Positions 35,426 to 44,404 are shown, numbered from the stretch's first letter. The stretch: 64,000 nucleotides of DNA from SHZI01 sp963802215 (GCA_963802215.1 CAWDHQ010000001.1:1488001-1552000), one strand, 5' to 3'. Numbers and translations: made by a program. The notes: generated from the sequence alone by a model not told the origin.

Positions 35426-36430
35426 GTGAGCACGGCCGAAGACACCCTCGCCTACCAGGATCTGTCGCCCGACGACATCCTGTCCTCCGTGGAAAGCTTG
35501 GGCTTCCGCTGCGACGGCCGGCTGCTGACGCTGAACAGCTACGAGAACCGGGTGTACCGGGTCGGCATCGAGGACGGTGCGCCGGTGGTCCCCAAGTTCT
35601 ACCGTCCCGGCCGCTGGTCCGACGCGGCCATCCAGGAGGAGCACGACTTCACCCTGGAGCTCGCCGCGGAGGAGATCCCGGTGGCCGCACCTGTCGAGCG
35701 GGATGGCCGGACGCTCCATCACCGGGGCGCGTTCCGCTTCGCCGTCTACCCGTGCTTCGGCGGCCGCGCGCCGGAACTGGATGACCTGCAGCTGCTGCGG
35801 CAGCTGGGCCGCTTCGTGGCCCGCATCCACCTGTGCGGGCAGCGGGCCGGATTCCAGCACCGGCCCCACCTATCGATTCACTCCTACGGTGAAACCTCGC
35901 GCGAGTACCTGCTGGACGCGGGCTTCATCCCCGACGACATCCGCCCGGCCTACGAGAGCGTCTGCGATGCGGCCCTGGATCGCGTGGAGGCCTGCTACGA
36001 CCGGGCGGGCGAGCCCCGGGAGCTGCGCCTGCACGGGGACTTCCACCCGGGCAACGTCCTGGTACTCGACCAGATCCTGCACATCGTCGACTTCGACGAC
36101 ACCTGCACGGGACCCGCGGTGCAGGACCTGTGGATGTTCCTGTCCGGCGACCGCCGCGAGCAGACGCCGCAGCTGGCCGAGCTGCTGGCCGGCTACACCG
36201 AGTTCCGGGAGTTCGACGGCGCGGAGCTGAACCTGATCGAGGCCCTGCGCACGCTGCGCATCATGCATTACGCGGCGTGGCTGGCCCGCCGCTGGGAAGA
36301 CCCGGCCTTCCAGGTGGCATTTCCCTGGTTCGGCGGCCGGCGCTACTGGGACGAGCACGTGCTGGCGCTTCGGGAGCAGATCGCCCTGATGGACGAGGAG
36401 CCGCTGCCCTGGGATCCGCCGAGGGTATGA
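35426..36430 (+). CDS. srkA: Stress response Ser/Thr kinase SrkA (YihE/RdoA family)
   Basis: The 334-residue kinase has the APH-like fold of SrkA. It begins LSPDDILSSVESLGFRCDGRLLTLNSYENRVY (in part; family start), then VVPKFYRPGRWS with the ATP-binding Lys. QEEHDFTLELAAEEIPV follows, then the catalytic loop LRLHGDFHPGNVL (about residues 205-217) and the metal-binding HIVDFDDT (about 224-231). In E. coli this kinase counters stress-induced death. Here VVPK replaces the usual VVAKFYRP sequence. The start is GTG 35426. Confidence 0.92.
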   Translation: MSTAEDTLAYQDLSPDDILSSVESLGFRCDGRLLTLNSYENRVYRVGIEDGAPVVPKFYRPGRWSDAAIQEEHDFTLELAAEEIPVAAPVERDGRTLHHRGAFRFAVYPCFGGRAPELDDLQLLRQLGRFVARIHLCGQRAGFQHRPHLSIHSYGETSREYLLDAGFIPDDIRPAYESVCDAALDRVEACYDRAGEPRELRLHGDFHPGNVLVLDQILHIVDFDDTCTGPAVQDLWMFLSGDRREQTPQLAELLAGYTEFREFDGAELNLIEALRTLRIMHYAAWLARRWEDPAFQVAFPWFGGRRYWDEHVLALREQIALMDEEPLPWDPPRV

Positions 36431-36434
36431 AGCC

Positions 36435-37400
36435 TTGAACGCCACCGTCGGCGGTACCGGGTCTGCGACCGGGTATTCCGGGCTGGAGGAGCGCGCCAAG
36501 CTGCTCCGGCACATCGCGATCGTCACGCATTGCGTGCCGGATATCGACGCGGTGGTTGCCGGCTGGACCCAGTTCCTGGGCTATCGGGTGGTCGAGCAGG
36601 GCGAACTGGGCGCCGACCTCTGTGCCGCCTGGAACGCCCCTGCGGCGGCAGGCCAGCGCTACTGCGCTCTCGTCCCGGCCAGCGGCCAGGACACTTGTAT
36701 ACGGTTCGTGGAGACGGCCGACCCTGGCGGCTACGGCCCGCCCCTGACCTACGGCTGGAACGCCACCGAACTGCTGGTGCTGGACGTGGACGCCCTCGCC
36801 CGCCAGTTCCGCGGCTCGCCCTTCACGGTGCTCGGCGGGCCGGGCGACCTCTATCCCCGGCCACGGGCGCCTCGCGCGATGCAGGTCGTGGGTCCCTCCG
36901 GCGAGCTGATCTACTTCACCCGGATCCTGCCGGGCGGCAGCCGCTATGGCCTGCACGGCGCCCGGTCACCGGTAGACCGGGTCTTCATCGTGACCGTCGG
37001 CGGCCCCTCGTCGGACCGGATGCACACGTTCTACGGCGGCACGCTCGGGCACCGGATCATGGACCGCACGCCCTTCATCAACACCATCCTCGCCAGCGGG
37101 TGCGGCGTGCCCCATTCCACCGTATTCCCGACATCGATCGCGCGTATCCCGGGGCGATCCTTCCTGGTGGAGATGGACCAGTACCCGCCAGTCGTGCAGC
37201 CGCGTCCGAGACGCGACGGGCACCTGCCGGCCGGCATGTCGATGGTGAGCTTCCTCGTGCGGGACCTGGAGGACGTGCCGGTGCCGGTGCGCGCCCCGCC
37301 GCACGGGGTCGAAGGACTGCCCTACGGCGGCCGCCGGGTGGCCGTGATCGAGGGCAATGCCGGCGAGTGGCTCGAACTGATCGAAGGAGCGGGACCATGA
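36435..37400 (+). CDS. VOC-superfamily-like protein, unknown
   Basis: The 321-residue protein has a VOC-like first half (RHIAIVTHCVPDIDAVVAGW, about residues 26-45; FTRILPGGSRYGLHG, about 158-172). A second, weaker half begins VDRVFIVTVGGPSSDRMHTFY (about 178-198) and ends VIEGNAGEWLELIEG. The repeated beta-alpha-beta-beta-beta order suggests an extradiol-dioxygenase-like fold. The start is TTG 36435, five bases after srkA, and the stop overlaps the ATG of the following dehydrogenase by four bases, so it is part of the same operon. The substrate is unknown. Confidence 0.72.
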   Translation: MNATVGGTGSATGYSGLEERAKLLRHIAIVTHCVPDIDAVVAGWTQFLGYRVVEQGELGADLCAAWNAPAAAGQRYCALVPASGQDTCIRFVETADPGGYGPPLTYGWNATELLVLDVDALARQFRGSPFTVLGGPGDLYPRPRAPRAMQVVGPSGELIYFTRILPGGSRYGLHGARSPVDRVFIVTVGGPSSDRMHTFYGGTLGHRIMDRTPFINTILASGCGVPHSTVFPTSIARIPGRSFLVEMDQYPPVVQPRPRRDGHLPAGMSMVSFLVRDLEDVPVPVRAPPHGVEGLPYGGRRVAVIEGNAGEWLELIEGAGP

Positions 37401-38527
37401 CCACACGATCCCTTCTTCGCGCCTGGGCCGCGCTGCTGGCGGCGGTTCCTGTTGCAGCCTTCGCTGCCGATCAGTCGAACGAAAGGAATCCCGCCGTCGC
37501 CAGCATGATCACCGAGCTGAACCTGGAGGAAGCGGAGCGACCGGTCCGCGAGACGAAGGGCTGGCGCAAGCCCGACCGCATCGTGGTCCGCGCCGAATCC
37601 CCCGCCCGTCTGGCCGGTTTCCGGCAGGCCGCGCCCGGCGTCGAGTTCGTCGCCGCGAAGGACGAAGCCGCTGCACTGGCCCTGATTGCCGACGCGGACG
37701 CGCTGGTCGGCTTCTGCGAGCCCGACATCGTGGCGGCAGGGAAGCGACTGCGCTGGATCCAGCTGTTCACCGCCGGCGCCGGGCCCTGCTCGGCAATCCC
37801 GGAAGTCCGGAAGCGGGGCATCGTCGTCACCAACATGCAACGGATCTCGGGGCCCGAGATCGCCGAGCACTCGCTGGCGATGCTGCTGGCCTTCACCCGG
37901 GGACTGAATGCCTGGCTGCCGCACCAGGGCAAGGCCAAGTGGAACCAGGACGCCTTCCCCATGGAGAAGATGTGGGAGCTCAAGGGCCGCACCATGCTCG
38001 TGGTGGGACTCGGCGGCATCGGCACGGAACTGGCCGTGCGGGCGAACGGCCTCGGCATGCGGGTGATCGCCACCCGCGCCTCCGCCGCCGAAAAGCCGTC
38101 CTTCGTCGACTATGTGGGCAGGCCCGATGAACTGCTGCGCCTCGCGGGCCAGGCTGACGTGGTGGTGAACTGCACGCCACTGCTGCCCTCGACTACCCGG
38201 ATGTTCGACGCCAGGTTCTTCGCCGCCATGAAGCCGGGCGGCTACTTCATCAACGTCGGGAGGGGCAAGAGCGTGGTCCAGGATGACCTGGTCGCCGCGC
38301 TGAAGTCCGGCCAGCTCGCCGGCGCCGGCCTCGACGTGACGGACCCGGAACCGCTACCGGCAGGTCACCCGCTCTGGCAGTTGCCGAACGTGATCATCAC
38401 GCCCCACGTCGCCGCCACGTCGGATAGGGTCTTCGCGCGGGTATTCCTGCTGGCCCAGGAGAACACCCGGCGGTACGTGGCGGGAGAGCGACTGCTGTCT
38501 GTCGTCGACACCGCGCGGGGATACTGA
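37397..38527 (+). CDS. Exported D-2-hydroxyacid dehydrogenase family protein
   Basis: The 376-residue protein has a full NAD-binding D-2-hydroxyacid dehydrogenase domain. LVVGLGGIGTELAVRANGLGM (about residues 198-218) and CTPLLPSTTRMFDARFFAAMKPGGYFINVGRG are present in pieces, with catalytic Arg in NVGRGKSV, Glu in DPEPLP, and His in IITPHVAA. Unusually, it begins with a Sec signal peptide (MTTRSLLRAWAALLAAVPVAAFA), so it may work in the periplasm. The ATG overlaps the upstream stop. Its substrate is unknown. Confidence 0.85.
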   Translation: MTTRSLLRAWAALLAAVPVAAFAADQSNERNPAVASMITELNLEEAERPVRETKGWRKPDRIVVRAESPARLAGFRQAAPGVEFVAAKDEAAALALIADADALVGFCEPDIVAAGKRLRWIQLFTAGAGPCSAIPEVRKRGIVVTNMQRISGPEIAEHSLAMLLAFTRGLNAWLPHQGKAKWNQDAFPMEKMWELKGRTMLVVGLGGIGTELAVRANGLGMRVIATRASAAEKPSFVDYVGRPDELLRLAGQADVVVNCTPLLPSTTRMFDARFFAAMKPGGYFINVGRGKSVVQDDLVAALKSGQLAGAGLDVTDPEPLPAGHPLWQLPNVIITPHVAATSDRVFARVFLLAQENTRRYVAGERLLSVVDTARGY

Positions 38528-38666
38528 CCGCAACCGCATTCAGGTCTGCCCGGGTTCCGGCCGGTTTCCAGGCGAAAGCGCCGGATTACCGGGGCGACGC
38601 CTGCGGTTGCCAGCGTTAGGCTTGACCGTCTTTTCAACCGGGGCCCGGCTTACCGCGGATTGCGTC

Positions 38667-38694
38667 TGCTAGCATTAGCTACCTTTTGCTAGCA
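38667..38694 (+). promoter_or_regulatory. Paired TGCTAGCA operator before the antitoxin gene
   Basis: Two identical palindromic octamers TGCTAGCA (38667-38674 and 38687-38694) are spaced 20 bases centre to centre, two helical turns. They end 15 bases before the antitoxin ATG. This fits cooperative binding of ribbon-helix-helix dimers in autoregulation. Confidence 0.65.
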
Positions 38695-38709
38695 CCCGAG
38701 GACCAGGCC

Positions 38710-38934
38710 ATGGCACAGGTACAGATGGCTACCCGCATCGACGAGCGAGTGAAGCGCGCTGTTGAGGAAGTCTGCGCAACGCGCGGACTGAAGATGGGGC
38801 GCTTCATCGAGGACGCGCTCATTGACAAGCTCGAGGAACTGGCGGACCTCGAGGACTTGCAGAAGATCAGGACTGAACCGGCGCGATCGCTGGAGGAAGT
38901 CATCAGAGAGCTGGGGCTTGAAGGAAAAATATAG
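38710..38934 (+). CDS. Ribbon-helix-helix antitoxin
   Basis: The 74-residue protein starts with an RHH fold (MAQVQMATRIDERVKRAVEEV, then ATRGLKMGRFIEDALIDKLEELAD). It ends in an acidic helix (EEVIRELGLEGKI) likely to wrap the toxin. ATG 38710 is chosen since upstream in-frame TTG 38686 would lie in the operator. It overlaps the toxin gene by 17 bases and precedes it, the usual order for type II systems. It should repress its own promoter through the TGCTAGCA pair. Confidence 0.82.
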   Translation: MAQVQMATRIDERVKRAVEEVCATRGLKMGRFIEDALIDKLEELADLEDLQKIRTEPARSLEEVIRELGLEGKI

Positions 38935-39181
38935 CCTCAGGATCTCCGCACTCGCGGAGAAGCAGCTGAAGGCCGTCCCGCCGGATGATCAGGCCCGCCT
39001 GCTACGCAGCATGCGCAGGCTCGGTGACGACCCGCGCCCGCGAGGCTGCCGGAAACTGCACGGCTCTCTGCATACCTACCGGATACGCGTGGGCTATTAC
39101 CGGGTCGTGTATTCGATTGAGGACGGGCGATTGCTTGTTCTGGTGATCAAGCTCGGACACCGCAAGGACATCTACCGCTAG
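38918..39181 (+). CDS. RelE/ParE-family toxin
   Basis: The 87-residue protein has the RelE fold ending: LKEKYSLRISALAEKQLKAVPP, then RKLHGSLHTYRIRVGYYRVVYSIEDGRLLVLVIKLGHRKDIYR in segments (about residues 44-86). The Arg/Tyr-rich end (YRIRVGYYRVVY, GHRKDIY) is typical of RelE mRNA interferases. The start is TTG 38918 inside the antitoxin gene, giving coupled expression. It is likely active, since no break is seen. Confidence 0.87.
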   Translation: MKEKYSLRISALAEKQLKAVPPDDQARLLRSMRRLGDDPRPRGCRKLHGSLHTYRIRVGYYRVVYSIEDGRLLVLVIKLGHRKDIYR

Positions 39182-39218
39182 GTCACGTAGCGTTGCAGCG
39201 GTCGCCGCTCCGGCGGGA

Positions 39219-39632
39219 TCACAACCCCAGCCGCGGAATCTCGATGGCCGGGCAACGGTCCATGATCACGGTGAGCCCCGCCGCGCAGCCCCGCTCCGCC
39301 GCGTCCGGATTTACGACGCCCAGCTGCATCCACACGACCTTTGCCCCGATGGCGATGGCCTCGTCCACCACGGGGCCCGCATCGGCGGAATTGCGGAAGA
39401 CGTCGACCATGTCGACGGGCTCGCTGATTGACCTGAGATCGGCACGGACGGTCTCACCCAGGAGATCCCGGCCCGCAAGCTTTGGATTGACCGGGATGCA
39501 GCGGTAACCGCGCCCCTGCAGGAAGCGCATGACGCCGTGGGAGGCGCGGTGGGGCTTGTCCGAGGCGCCGACGACGGCGATGGTTCTTACGCTGCGGAGG
39601 GTATCGGCGATGAGTTCATCGGTGGGATTCAT
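39219..39632 (-). CDS. CoA-binding domain protein (YccU-like)
   Basis: The 137-residue Rossmann-like protein starts with LRSVRTIAVVGASDKPHRAS. It has GYRCIPVNPKLAGRDLLGE (about residues 42-60), VDMVDVFRNS (about 73-82) and VVWMQLGVVNPDAAERG (about 98-114). This is the single CoA_binding domain family of YccU. Its cellular role is unknown. A REP unit follows just upstream of its start. Confidence 0.88.
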   Translation of the reverse strand: MNPTDELIADTLRSVRTIAVVGASDKPHRASHGVMRFLQGRGYRCIPVNPKLAGRDLLGETVRADLRSISEPVDMVDVFRNSADAGPVVDEAIAIGAKVVWMQLGVVNPDAAERGCAAGLTVIMDRCPAIEIPRLGL

Positions 39633-39637
39633 GGGGG

Positions 39638-39659
39638 TCGCGGCTGAAGCCGCTCCTAC
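39638..39659 (-). repeat. REP unit
   Basis: Single CGGCTTCAGCCG-type unit on minus between the CoA-binding gene and the exported VOC gene. It ends 8 bases from the latter's stop. Confidence 0.85.
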
Positions 39660-39667
39660 GGTGGGCG

Positions 39668-40234
39668 TCAGCGGACCTTGTCGACGAGGAGCTGGTTCAG
39701 CTCGATGGTGAATCCGTCCGGGTCCCGCAGCGTACTCACGCGCACCGGGATCGGCGGCTTGCCGTCGTAGCCCGGATAGGTGGTCTCCACGGGCTCCTCG
39801 ACGATGGTCACGCCGGACACGGCCCGGGCCCTGGCGAAGGCCCCGTCCAGGTCCCTGGCGTTGAACAGGAGCACGTTGGTGCCGATGCTGAACGCTTCGG
39901 GAACCACCGCCGGCGGCTTCTTCAGCGGCTTGCGGTACTCGATCAGGCCGATGATACCGATGAAATCGTCGTTGGCCTGCACGAACACCAGCCGCAGGGA
40001 ACGCTGCGCGGCCTCGTCACTGGCCGCCGTGCGCGGCGTGCGGATGATGTTGTCGTAGACCACCCGGAGGCCCAGTGCGTCCCGATAGAAGCGCAGGGAG
40101 TTCTCCATGTCCCGCACGATCAGGGTGGTGCGGCGGAGATCGATGGGCACCCGGTCGGCGTCCGGCACGGGAGCCGCGTCGACGGCGGCAGCGGTAAGCG
40201 CAAGAACGAAACAGCAAAGCACCTTCCTGATCAC
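39668..40234 (-). CDS. Exported VOC-family protein
   Basis: The 188-residue protein begins with a signal peptide (VIRKVLCCFVLALTAAAVDA) and then one VOC domain. RRTTLIVRDMENSLRFYRDAL starts it (about residues 35-55), TNVLLFNARDLDGAFARA lies in the middle, and VRVSTLRDPDGFTIELNQ ends it. GTG 40234 is chosen over an upstream ATG because GAGGAGC precedes it, and it overlaps the stop of the SDR gene by four bases. It is probably co-transcribed with that reductase. The ligand is unknown. Confidence 0.78.
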   Translation of the reverse strand: MIRKVLCCFVLALTAAAVDAAPVPDADRVPIDLRRTTLIVRDMENSLRFYRDALGLRVVYDNIIRTPRTAASDEAAQRSLRLVFVQANDDFIGIIGLIEYRKPLKKPPAVVPEAFSIGTNVLLFNARDLDGAFARARAVSGVTIVEEPVETTYPGYDGKPPIPVRVSTLRDPDGFTIELNQLLVDKVR

Positions 40235-41133
40235 AGCCAGCTCCTCACCAGACTTTCCGACTCCGTCCACAGGCGCGCCGCGAGCGCATCGTCCTCCATC
40301 ACCTTCTCCGGCGTCGCCACGGCGCAGTCGGCGAAGTAGCGGCCGCTGGCTTCACCCGCCGCCGGGTGCGCGGCGACATAGCAGGTGGTCGCCGCGCCCT
40401 GCGGCGTGGTCTTGATCCGTGACCGGAGCAACGGCCCCACCAGCGGCGCCAGAAGCTGCTGCCAACGGGGAATGTACCGGATGATGTTCGTGATGATCAG
40501 GCCGGGATGCGCCGCGTTGGCCGTAGTCCGTGTGCCGGCCAGCCGCTTCGCCAGCTCCCGCGCCACCAGGGCATTGGCCAGCTTCGACTGGCCATAGAAC
40601 GCGCGCGGGTCGTAGCCCTTGTCGCCGGTAAGGTTGTTGAAGGCGATGCCGCCAGGTGGCGCCCACTTGTGAGCGCTGCTGCTCAACATCACGATACGGC
40701 CGGCCGACGCGGCGCGGACCGCATCGAGCAGTCGGGTCACCAGCAGGAAGTGCCCGAGGTGATTCACCACGAACTGCTTCTCGAGGCCGCGCACCAGCTC
40801 CAGCCTTGGCGGCGCCATGATGCCCGCGTTGCAGATCAGCATGTCGAGGGGCACGCCCAGCTGGGTCACCCGGGAGGCGCACTCGGCCACCTCGTCGAAA
40901 TCCTCCAGCTCGCAGGCCAGGGGCGTGGCCCGGCCCGGGATCGAGGCGCAGGCCGCCCTGGCCTTGTCCAGGGTACGTCCCGTCACCAGGACGTGGGCCC
41001 CGCGCAGGGCCAGGACCCGCGCGGTCTCGAGGCCGATACCGGAGGTGGCGCCGGTAACCAGCGCGGTACGGCCCGTCAGGTCCAGCCCGGCCGTGACCTC
41101 CTCCGCGGTCGATTTCCTGTCAAAGGCGGCCAT
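40231..41133 (-). CDS. Short-chain dehydrogenase/reductase (retinol-dehydrogenase-like)
   Basis: The 300-residue SDR has the cofactor motif ALVTGATSGIGLETARVLA (about residues 23-41) and the LICNAGIMAPP strand (about 98-108). FVVNHLGHFLLV, the catalytic Ser region IVMLSSSAH (about 148-156) and the YxxxK motif AFYGQSKLAN (about 179-188) follow. It is of the WWOX/RDH type common in bacteria. It is upstream of, and translationally coupled to, the exported VOC gene. The substrate is unknown. Confidence 0.88.
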   Translation of the reverse strand: MAAFDRKSTAEEVTAGLDLTGRTALVTGATSGIGLETARVLALRGAHVLVTGRTLDKARAACASIPGRATPLACELEDFDEVAECASRVTQLGVPLDMLICNAGIMAPPRLELVRGLEKQFVVNHLGHFLLVTRLLDAVRAASAGRIVMLSSSAHKWAPPGGIAFNNLTGDKGYDPRAFYGQSKLANALVARELAKRLAGTRTTANAAHPGLIITNIIRYIPRWQQLLAPLVGPLLRSRIKTTPQGAATTCYVAAHPAAGEASGRYFADCAVATPEKVMEDDALAARLWTESESLVRSWL

Positions 41134-41202
41134 GGGTTCCAGACGGTTGGGGGCGAGTCAGTATAATGCGCGCCACGTTTCCGGAAGCCACCCGCGCACA
41201 CC

Positions 41203-43110
41203 ATGTCCCTCGTCCGCCTCGATGACGTTTCGCTCGCCTACGGCGAGCAGAAGCTGCTGGTCCACGTCGGGTTCGAAATCGACCCCGGGGAGCGGGTGTG
41301 CCTGATCGGCCGCAACGGCACCGGCAAGACCTCCCTCTTCCGCCTGATCACCGGCGTCGTGCAGCCGGACAGCGGCCTGATCCAGTACCGCAACGGGCTG
41401 GTGATGAGCACCCTCGAGCAGGAACTGCCGGAGGCCCTGGACGCCACCGTGCGGCAAGTCGTCGCCGACGGCCTCGCGGATGTCCGCGCCCTGGTTAACG
41501 AGTACGAGCAGCTCGCGCACCAGCAGCTGGACAAGGCAGGCCTCAAACGCCTCGACGACCTCCAGCACCGCATCGACGAGCTGGACGGCTGGCGCATCGA
41601 CCAGCGTGTCGAGCTCATGATGACGGAGATGATGCTGCCACCCGACCAGCCCATCGGCGAGCTGTCCGGCGGCTGGCGCCGGCGCGTGGGCCTCGCGAAG
41701 GCGCTGATCAGCAAGCCCGACCTGCTGCTCCTCGACGAGCCCACCAACCACCTGGACATCGTCACGATCCAGTGGCTCGAGAACCGCATTCGCTCCTGGC
41801 AGGGCGCCGTGCTGTTCATCACCCACGACCGGGCCTTCCTCGACAAACTCGCCACGCGCATCTGCGAGCTCGACCGGGGCCGCCTGCTCAGCTTCCCCGG
41901 CAGCTACGACGAGTACCTGGCGCGCAAGGAGAAGATGCTCGAGGACGAGGAGACCGCCAACAAGCTCTTCGACAAGAAGCTGGACGAGGAGGAAATCTGG
42001 ATCCGCCAGGGCGTCAAGGCGCGGCGGCACCGGAACCAGAACCGGGTCCGGCGGCTGGAGGCCCTGCGCGAGGAGTACGCCTCCCGCCTGACGCGACTGA
42101 ACCGGGCGCAGATCTCCATCGAGACTGCCGAGCAGTCGGGCCGCAAGGTCATCGAGGCGAAGCACGTCACCCACGGCTACCGGGGCGAGGAGCTCATCAA
42201 GGACTTCTCCTGCAGGATCATGCGCGGCGACCGGATCGGCCTCCTCGGCAACAACGGCGTGGGGAAGAGCACGCTGCTGCGCCTCCTGCTCGGCGAACTC
42301 GCCCCGCGGGAGGGCACGATCAAGCAGGGCACGGCACTGGAGATCGGCTACTTCGGCCAGCTTCGGGAAACCCTGGACCCGGAGAAGAGCGTGGCCTACA
42401 TCGTGGGCAACGGCAGCGACTACGTGAAGATCAATGGCCACGACCGGCACGTGATCGGCTACCTGCGCGGCTTCCTGTTCAGCGCCAAGCGGGCCATGAC
42501 GCCGGTGAAGTCGCTGTCCGGCGGCGAGCGCAACCGGGTGATCCTCGCGCGCCTCTTCACCAAGCCGTCCAACTTCCTGATCCTGGACGAGCCCACCAAC
42601 GACCTGGACGTCGAGACCCTGGAGGTGCTCGAGGACCGGCTCGACGAGTACAAGGGCACCCTGATCGTCGTCAGCCACGACCGGATGTTCCTGGACTCCG
42701 TCGTCAGCAGCGTCTTTGCCTTCGAACCCAACGGGCACATCGAGCGCTACGTGGGCGGCTACACGGACTGGCTGCGCCAGGGCCGGCCGCTGGCGGAGAC
42801 GGACAACCCCCACGCGCAGAAGGGCATCGAGCCGCCGGTCACGGCCTCGGAGAAGCGCAAGCAGGCGGCGCGCCAGGCCCGCCGGCTGAGCTACAAGGAC
42901 CAGCGGGAACTGGACTCGCTGCCGCCACGGATCGAGGCCCTGGAAGCCGAGATCAAGGCTCTGGAGCGCCAGACCGCTGCGAAGGGCTTCTATGCCAAGG
43001 CCTGGCACGAGACGGTGCCCGTCCTCGACACGCTGCGGGCCAAGCAGCAGGAGCACGAGCAGGTCACGGCCCGGTGGCTGGAGCTGGAAGAGATGAAAGA
43101 CCGCGCCTGA
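41203..43110 (+). CDS. uup: ABC-F family ATPase Uup
   Basis: The 635-residue protein has two ABC ATPase domains without membrane segments. The first has Walker A LIGRNGTGKTSLF (about residues 33-45), signature LSGGWRRR and Walker B LLLLDEPTNHLD. The linker (about 240-310) is rich in charged helices. The second has Walker A LGNNGVGKSTLL, signature LSGGERNR and LILDEPTNDLD. The C-terminal coiled coil (about 545-632: EKRKQAARQARRLSYKDQREL...) is the DNA-binding arm of Uup. It acts on ribosomes and branched DNA in E. coli. Confidence 0.93.
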   Translation: MSLVRLDDVSLAYGEQKLLVHVGFEIDPGERVCLIGRNGTGKTSLFRLITGVVQPDSGLIQYRNGLVMSTLEQELPEALDATVRQVVADGLADVRALVNEYEQLAHQQLDKAGLKRLDDLQHRIDELDGWRIDQRVELMMTEMMLPPDQPIGELSGGWRRRVGLAKALISKPDLLLLDEPTNHLDIVTIQWLENRIRSWQGAVLFITHDRAFLDKLATRICELDRGRLLSFPGSYDEYLARKEKMLEDEETANKLFDKKLDEEEIWIRQGVKARRHRNQNRVRRLEALREEYASRLTRLNRAQISIETAEQSGRKVIEAKHVTHGYRGEELIKDFSCRIMRGDRIGLLGNNGVGKSTLLRLLLGELAPREGTIKQGTALEIGYFGQLRETLDPEKSVAYIVGNGSDYVKINGHDRHVIGYLRGFLFSAKRAMTPVKSLSGGERNRVILARLFTKPSNFLILDEPTNDLDVETLEVLEDRLDEYKGTLIVVSHDRMFLDSVVSSVFAFEPNGHIERYVGGYTDWLRQGRPLAETDNPHAQKGIEPPVTASEKRKQAARQARRLSYKDQRELDSLPPRIEALEAEIKALERQTAAKGFYAKAWHETVPVLDTLRAKQQEHEQVTARWLELEEMKDRA

Positions 43111-43115
43111 CGCCC

Positions 43116-43166
43116 GTAGGAGCGGCTTCAGCCGCGACCCCGGCTCGCGGCTGAAGCCGCTCCTAC
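43116..43166. repeat. REPIN
   Basis: Inverted pair of CGGCTTCAGCCG-type REP units between uup and the first Rieske oxygenase gene. Confidence 0.9.
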
Positions 43167-43225
43167 AGTGAATCCATGGCCTCCGGACGGGCGAAAAGCT
43201 CCCCGTCCCCCCCGGAAAACCCGCC

Positions 43226-44404
43226 ATGTACATCAACTTCTGGTACGCCGCCGACTGGAGCCACAACCTGACCACCGCACCGAGGAAGGTGCGCATGCTC
43301 GGTCACGACATCGTCCTGTTCCGCGACAGCAAGGGGCAGGCCCACGCGCTCAGCGACACCTGCATCCACCGGGGCGCCTCGCTCTCCGCGGGCAAGGTGA
43401 AGGGCGACTGCGTAACCTGCCCCTACCACGGCTGGCACTTCAATGGCGAAGGACACGTCCGCAAGATCCCGTCCCTCGGCCCTGGCAGCGAGAACCGCGT
43501 GCCCCAGCGGGGCCGCATCGATGCCTACCCGGTCGAGGAGCGCTATGGCCTGATCCACGTCTTCCTGGGCGACCTGCCGGCGGCGGAACGCCCGCCAATC
43601 CTGGAGGTTCCCGAATACGGCCAGCCCGGCTGGCGCCACACGATCGTGGACTACGCCTGGGAATCCAACTACGAGCGCAACATCGAGAACGGCCTCGACC
43701 CGGCCCACAACGAGTTCGTCCACCCGACCCACGGCTATTCGGGCGAGAAGGATGACTACAAGGTCGGTGACCCGGCCATCGAGAGCACGCCCTGGGGCTT
43801 CGGCTTCATGCTGAACTTCCAGGCGCCGCCCATCAAGAATCCCGTCATGCGCTGGGCGCGCAACTACGACGGCGACCTGGAAGCCGGCTCGGGCCACGTG
43901 GGCCCCAGCAACATGTGGACGAAGATCCACCTGACGCCGACCCGCTGGATCCACCAGTACATCTTCGAGACGCCCATCGACGAGTGCCACACGAAGATCT
44001 TCCTGATCTGCATGCGCAACGTGCTGCTGCCGACCTGGGTGGACAGGATCGTCAACAAGCGCAACTTCGCCATCGCCGAGCAGGATCGCGTGGTGATCGA
44101 GAGGCTGAAGCCCGTGAAGACCCCGCCCTCCCGCGCCCGGGAGCTGCTTATGCCCGCCGACAAGGTGATCTACCTGTACCGGGACAGCCTGGACGAGTGG
44201 ACCCGCCGGGGCTGGCGGATCGATACCGAGTCCATGCGCCAGGCCGAGGCCCGGGGCGACATGGTGTTTGCCATTCCCTCCCCCGCCCGCCGCGAGACCC
44301 GGGGCTGGGTCCTCGAGTCGGTGCCGCTCGTGCCGCCGTCGCCGGTGGAGACCGGCAGCACTCCCCTCAGTGCGGTGAAGAGCGCCGTGAAGGCCACCGG
44401 CTGA
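43226..44404 (+). CDS. Rieske non-haem iron oxygenase, alpha-subunit type
   Basis: The 392-residue protein has an N-terminal Rieske domain with CIHRGASL (about residues 45-52) and CPYHGWHF (about 64-71). The catalytic domain's mononuclear iron site is NGLDPAHNEFVHPTH (about 155-169), with the bridging Asp and two His. Such enzymes hydroxylate aromatic or alicyclic substrates and need a reductase, which is not encoded here. Its C-terminus (SVPLVPPSP...) is Pro/Ser-rich. It overlaps the second Rieske gene by four bases, so the two may form a pair. Confidence 0.9.
   Translation: MYINFWYAADWSHNLTTAPRKVRMLGHDIVLFRDSKGQAHALSDTCIHRGASLSAGKVKGDCVTCPYHGWHFNGEGHVRKIPSLGPGSENRVPQRGRIDAYPVEERYGLIHVFLGDLPAAERPPILEVPEYGQPGWRHTIVDYAWESNYERNIENGLDPAHNEFVHPTHGYSGEKDDYKVGDPAIESTPWGFGFMLNFQAPPIKNPVMRWARNYDGDLEAGSGHVGPSNMWTKIHLTPTRWIHQYIFETPIDECHTKIFLICMRNVLLPTWVDRIVNKRNFAIAEQDRVVIERLKPVKTPPSRARELLMPADKVIYLYRDSLDEWTRRGWRIDTESMRQAEARGDMVFAIPSPARRETRGWVLESVPLVPPSPVETGSTPLSAVKSAVKATG

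Noticed and set aside
39190..39215. GCAGCGGTCGCCGCTCC as a further REP unit
   Set aside because: It lacks the GTAGGAGC head and the match is too short to call.
41158..43296. A 712-codon open frame antisense to uup, and similar long antisense frames over GH63, mmsA and FG-GAP genes
   Set aside because: These are high-GC shadow frames. The opposite strands carry complete, motif-bearing genes with ribosome-binding sites, and the shadow proteins are low-complexity.
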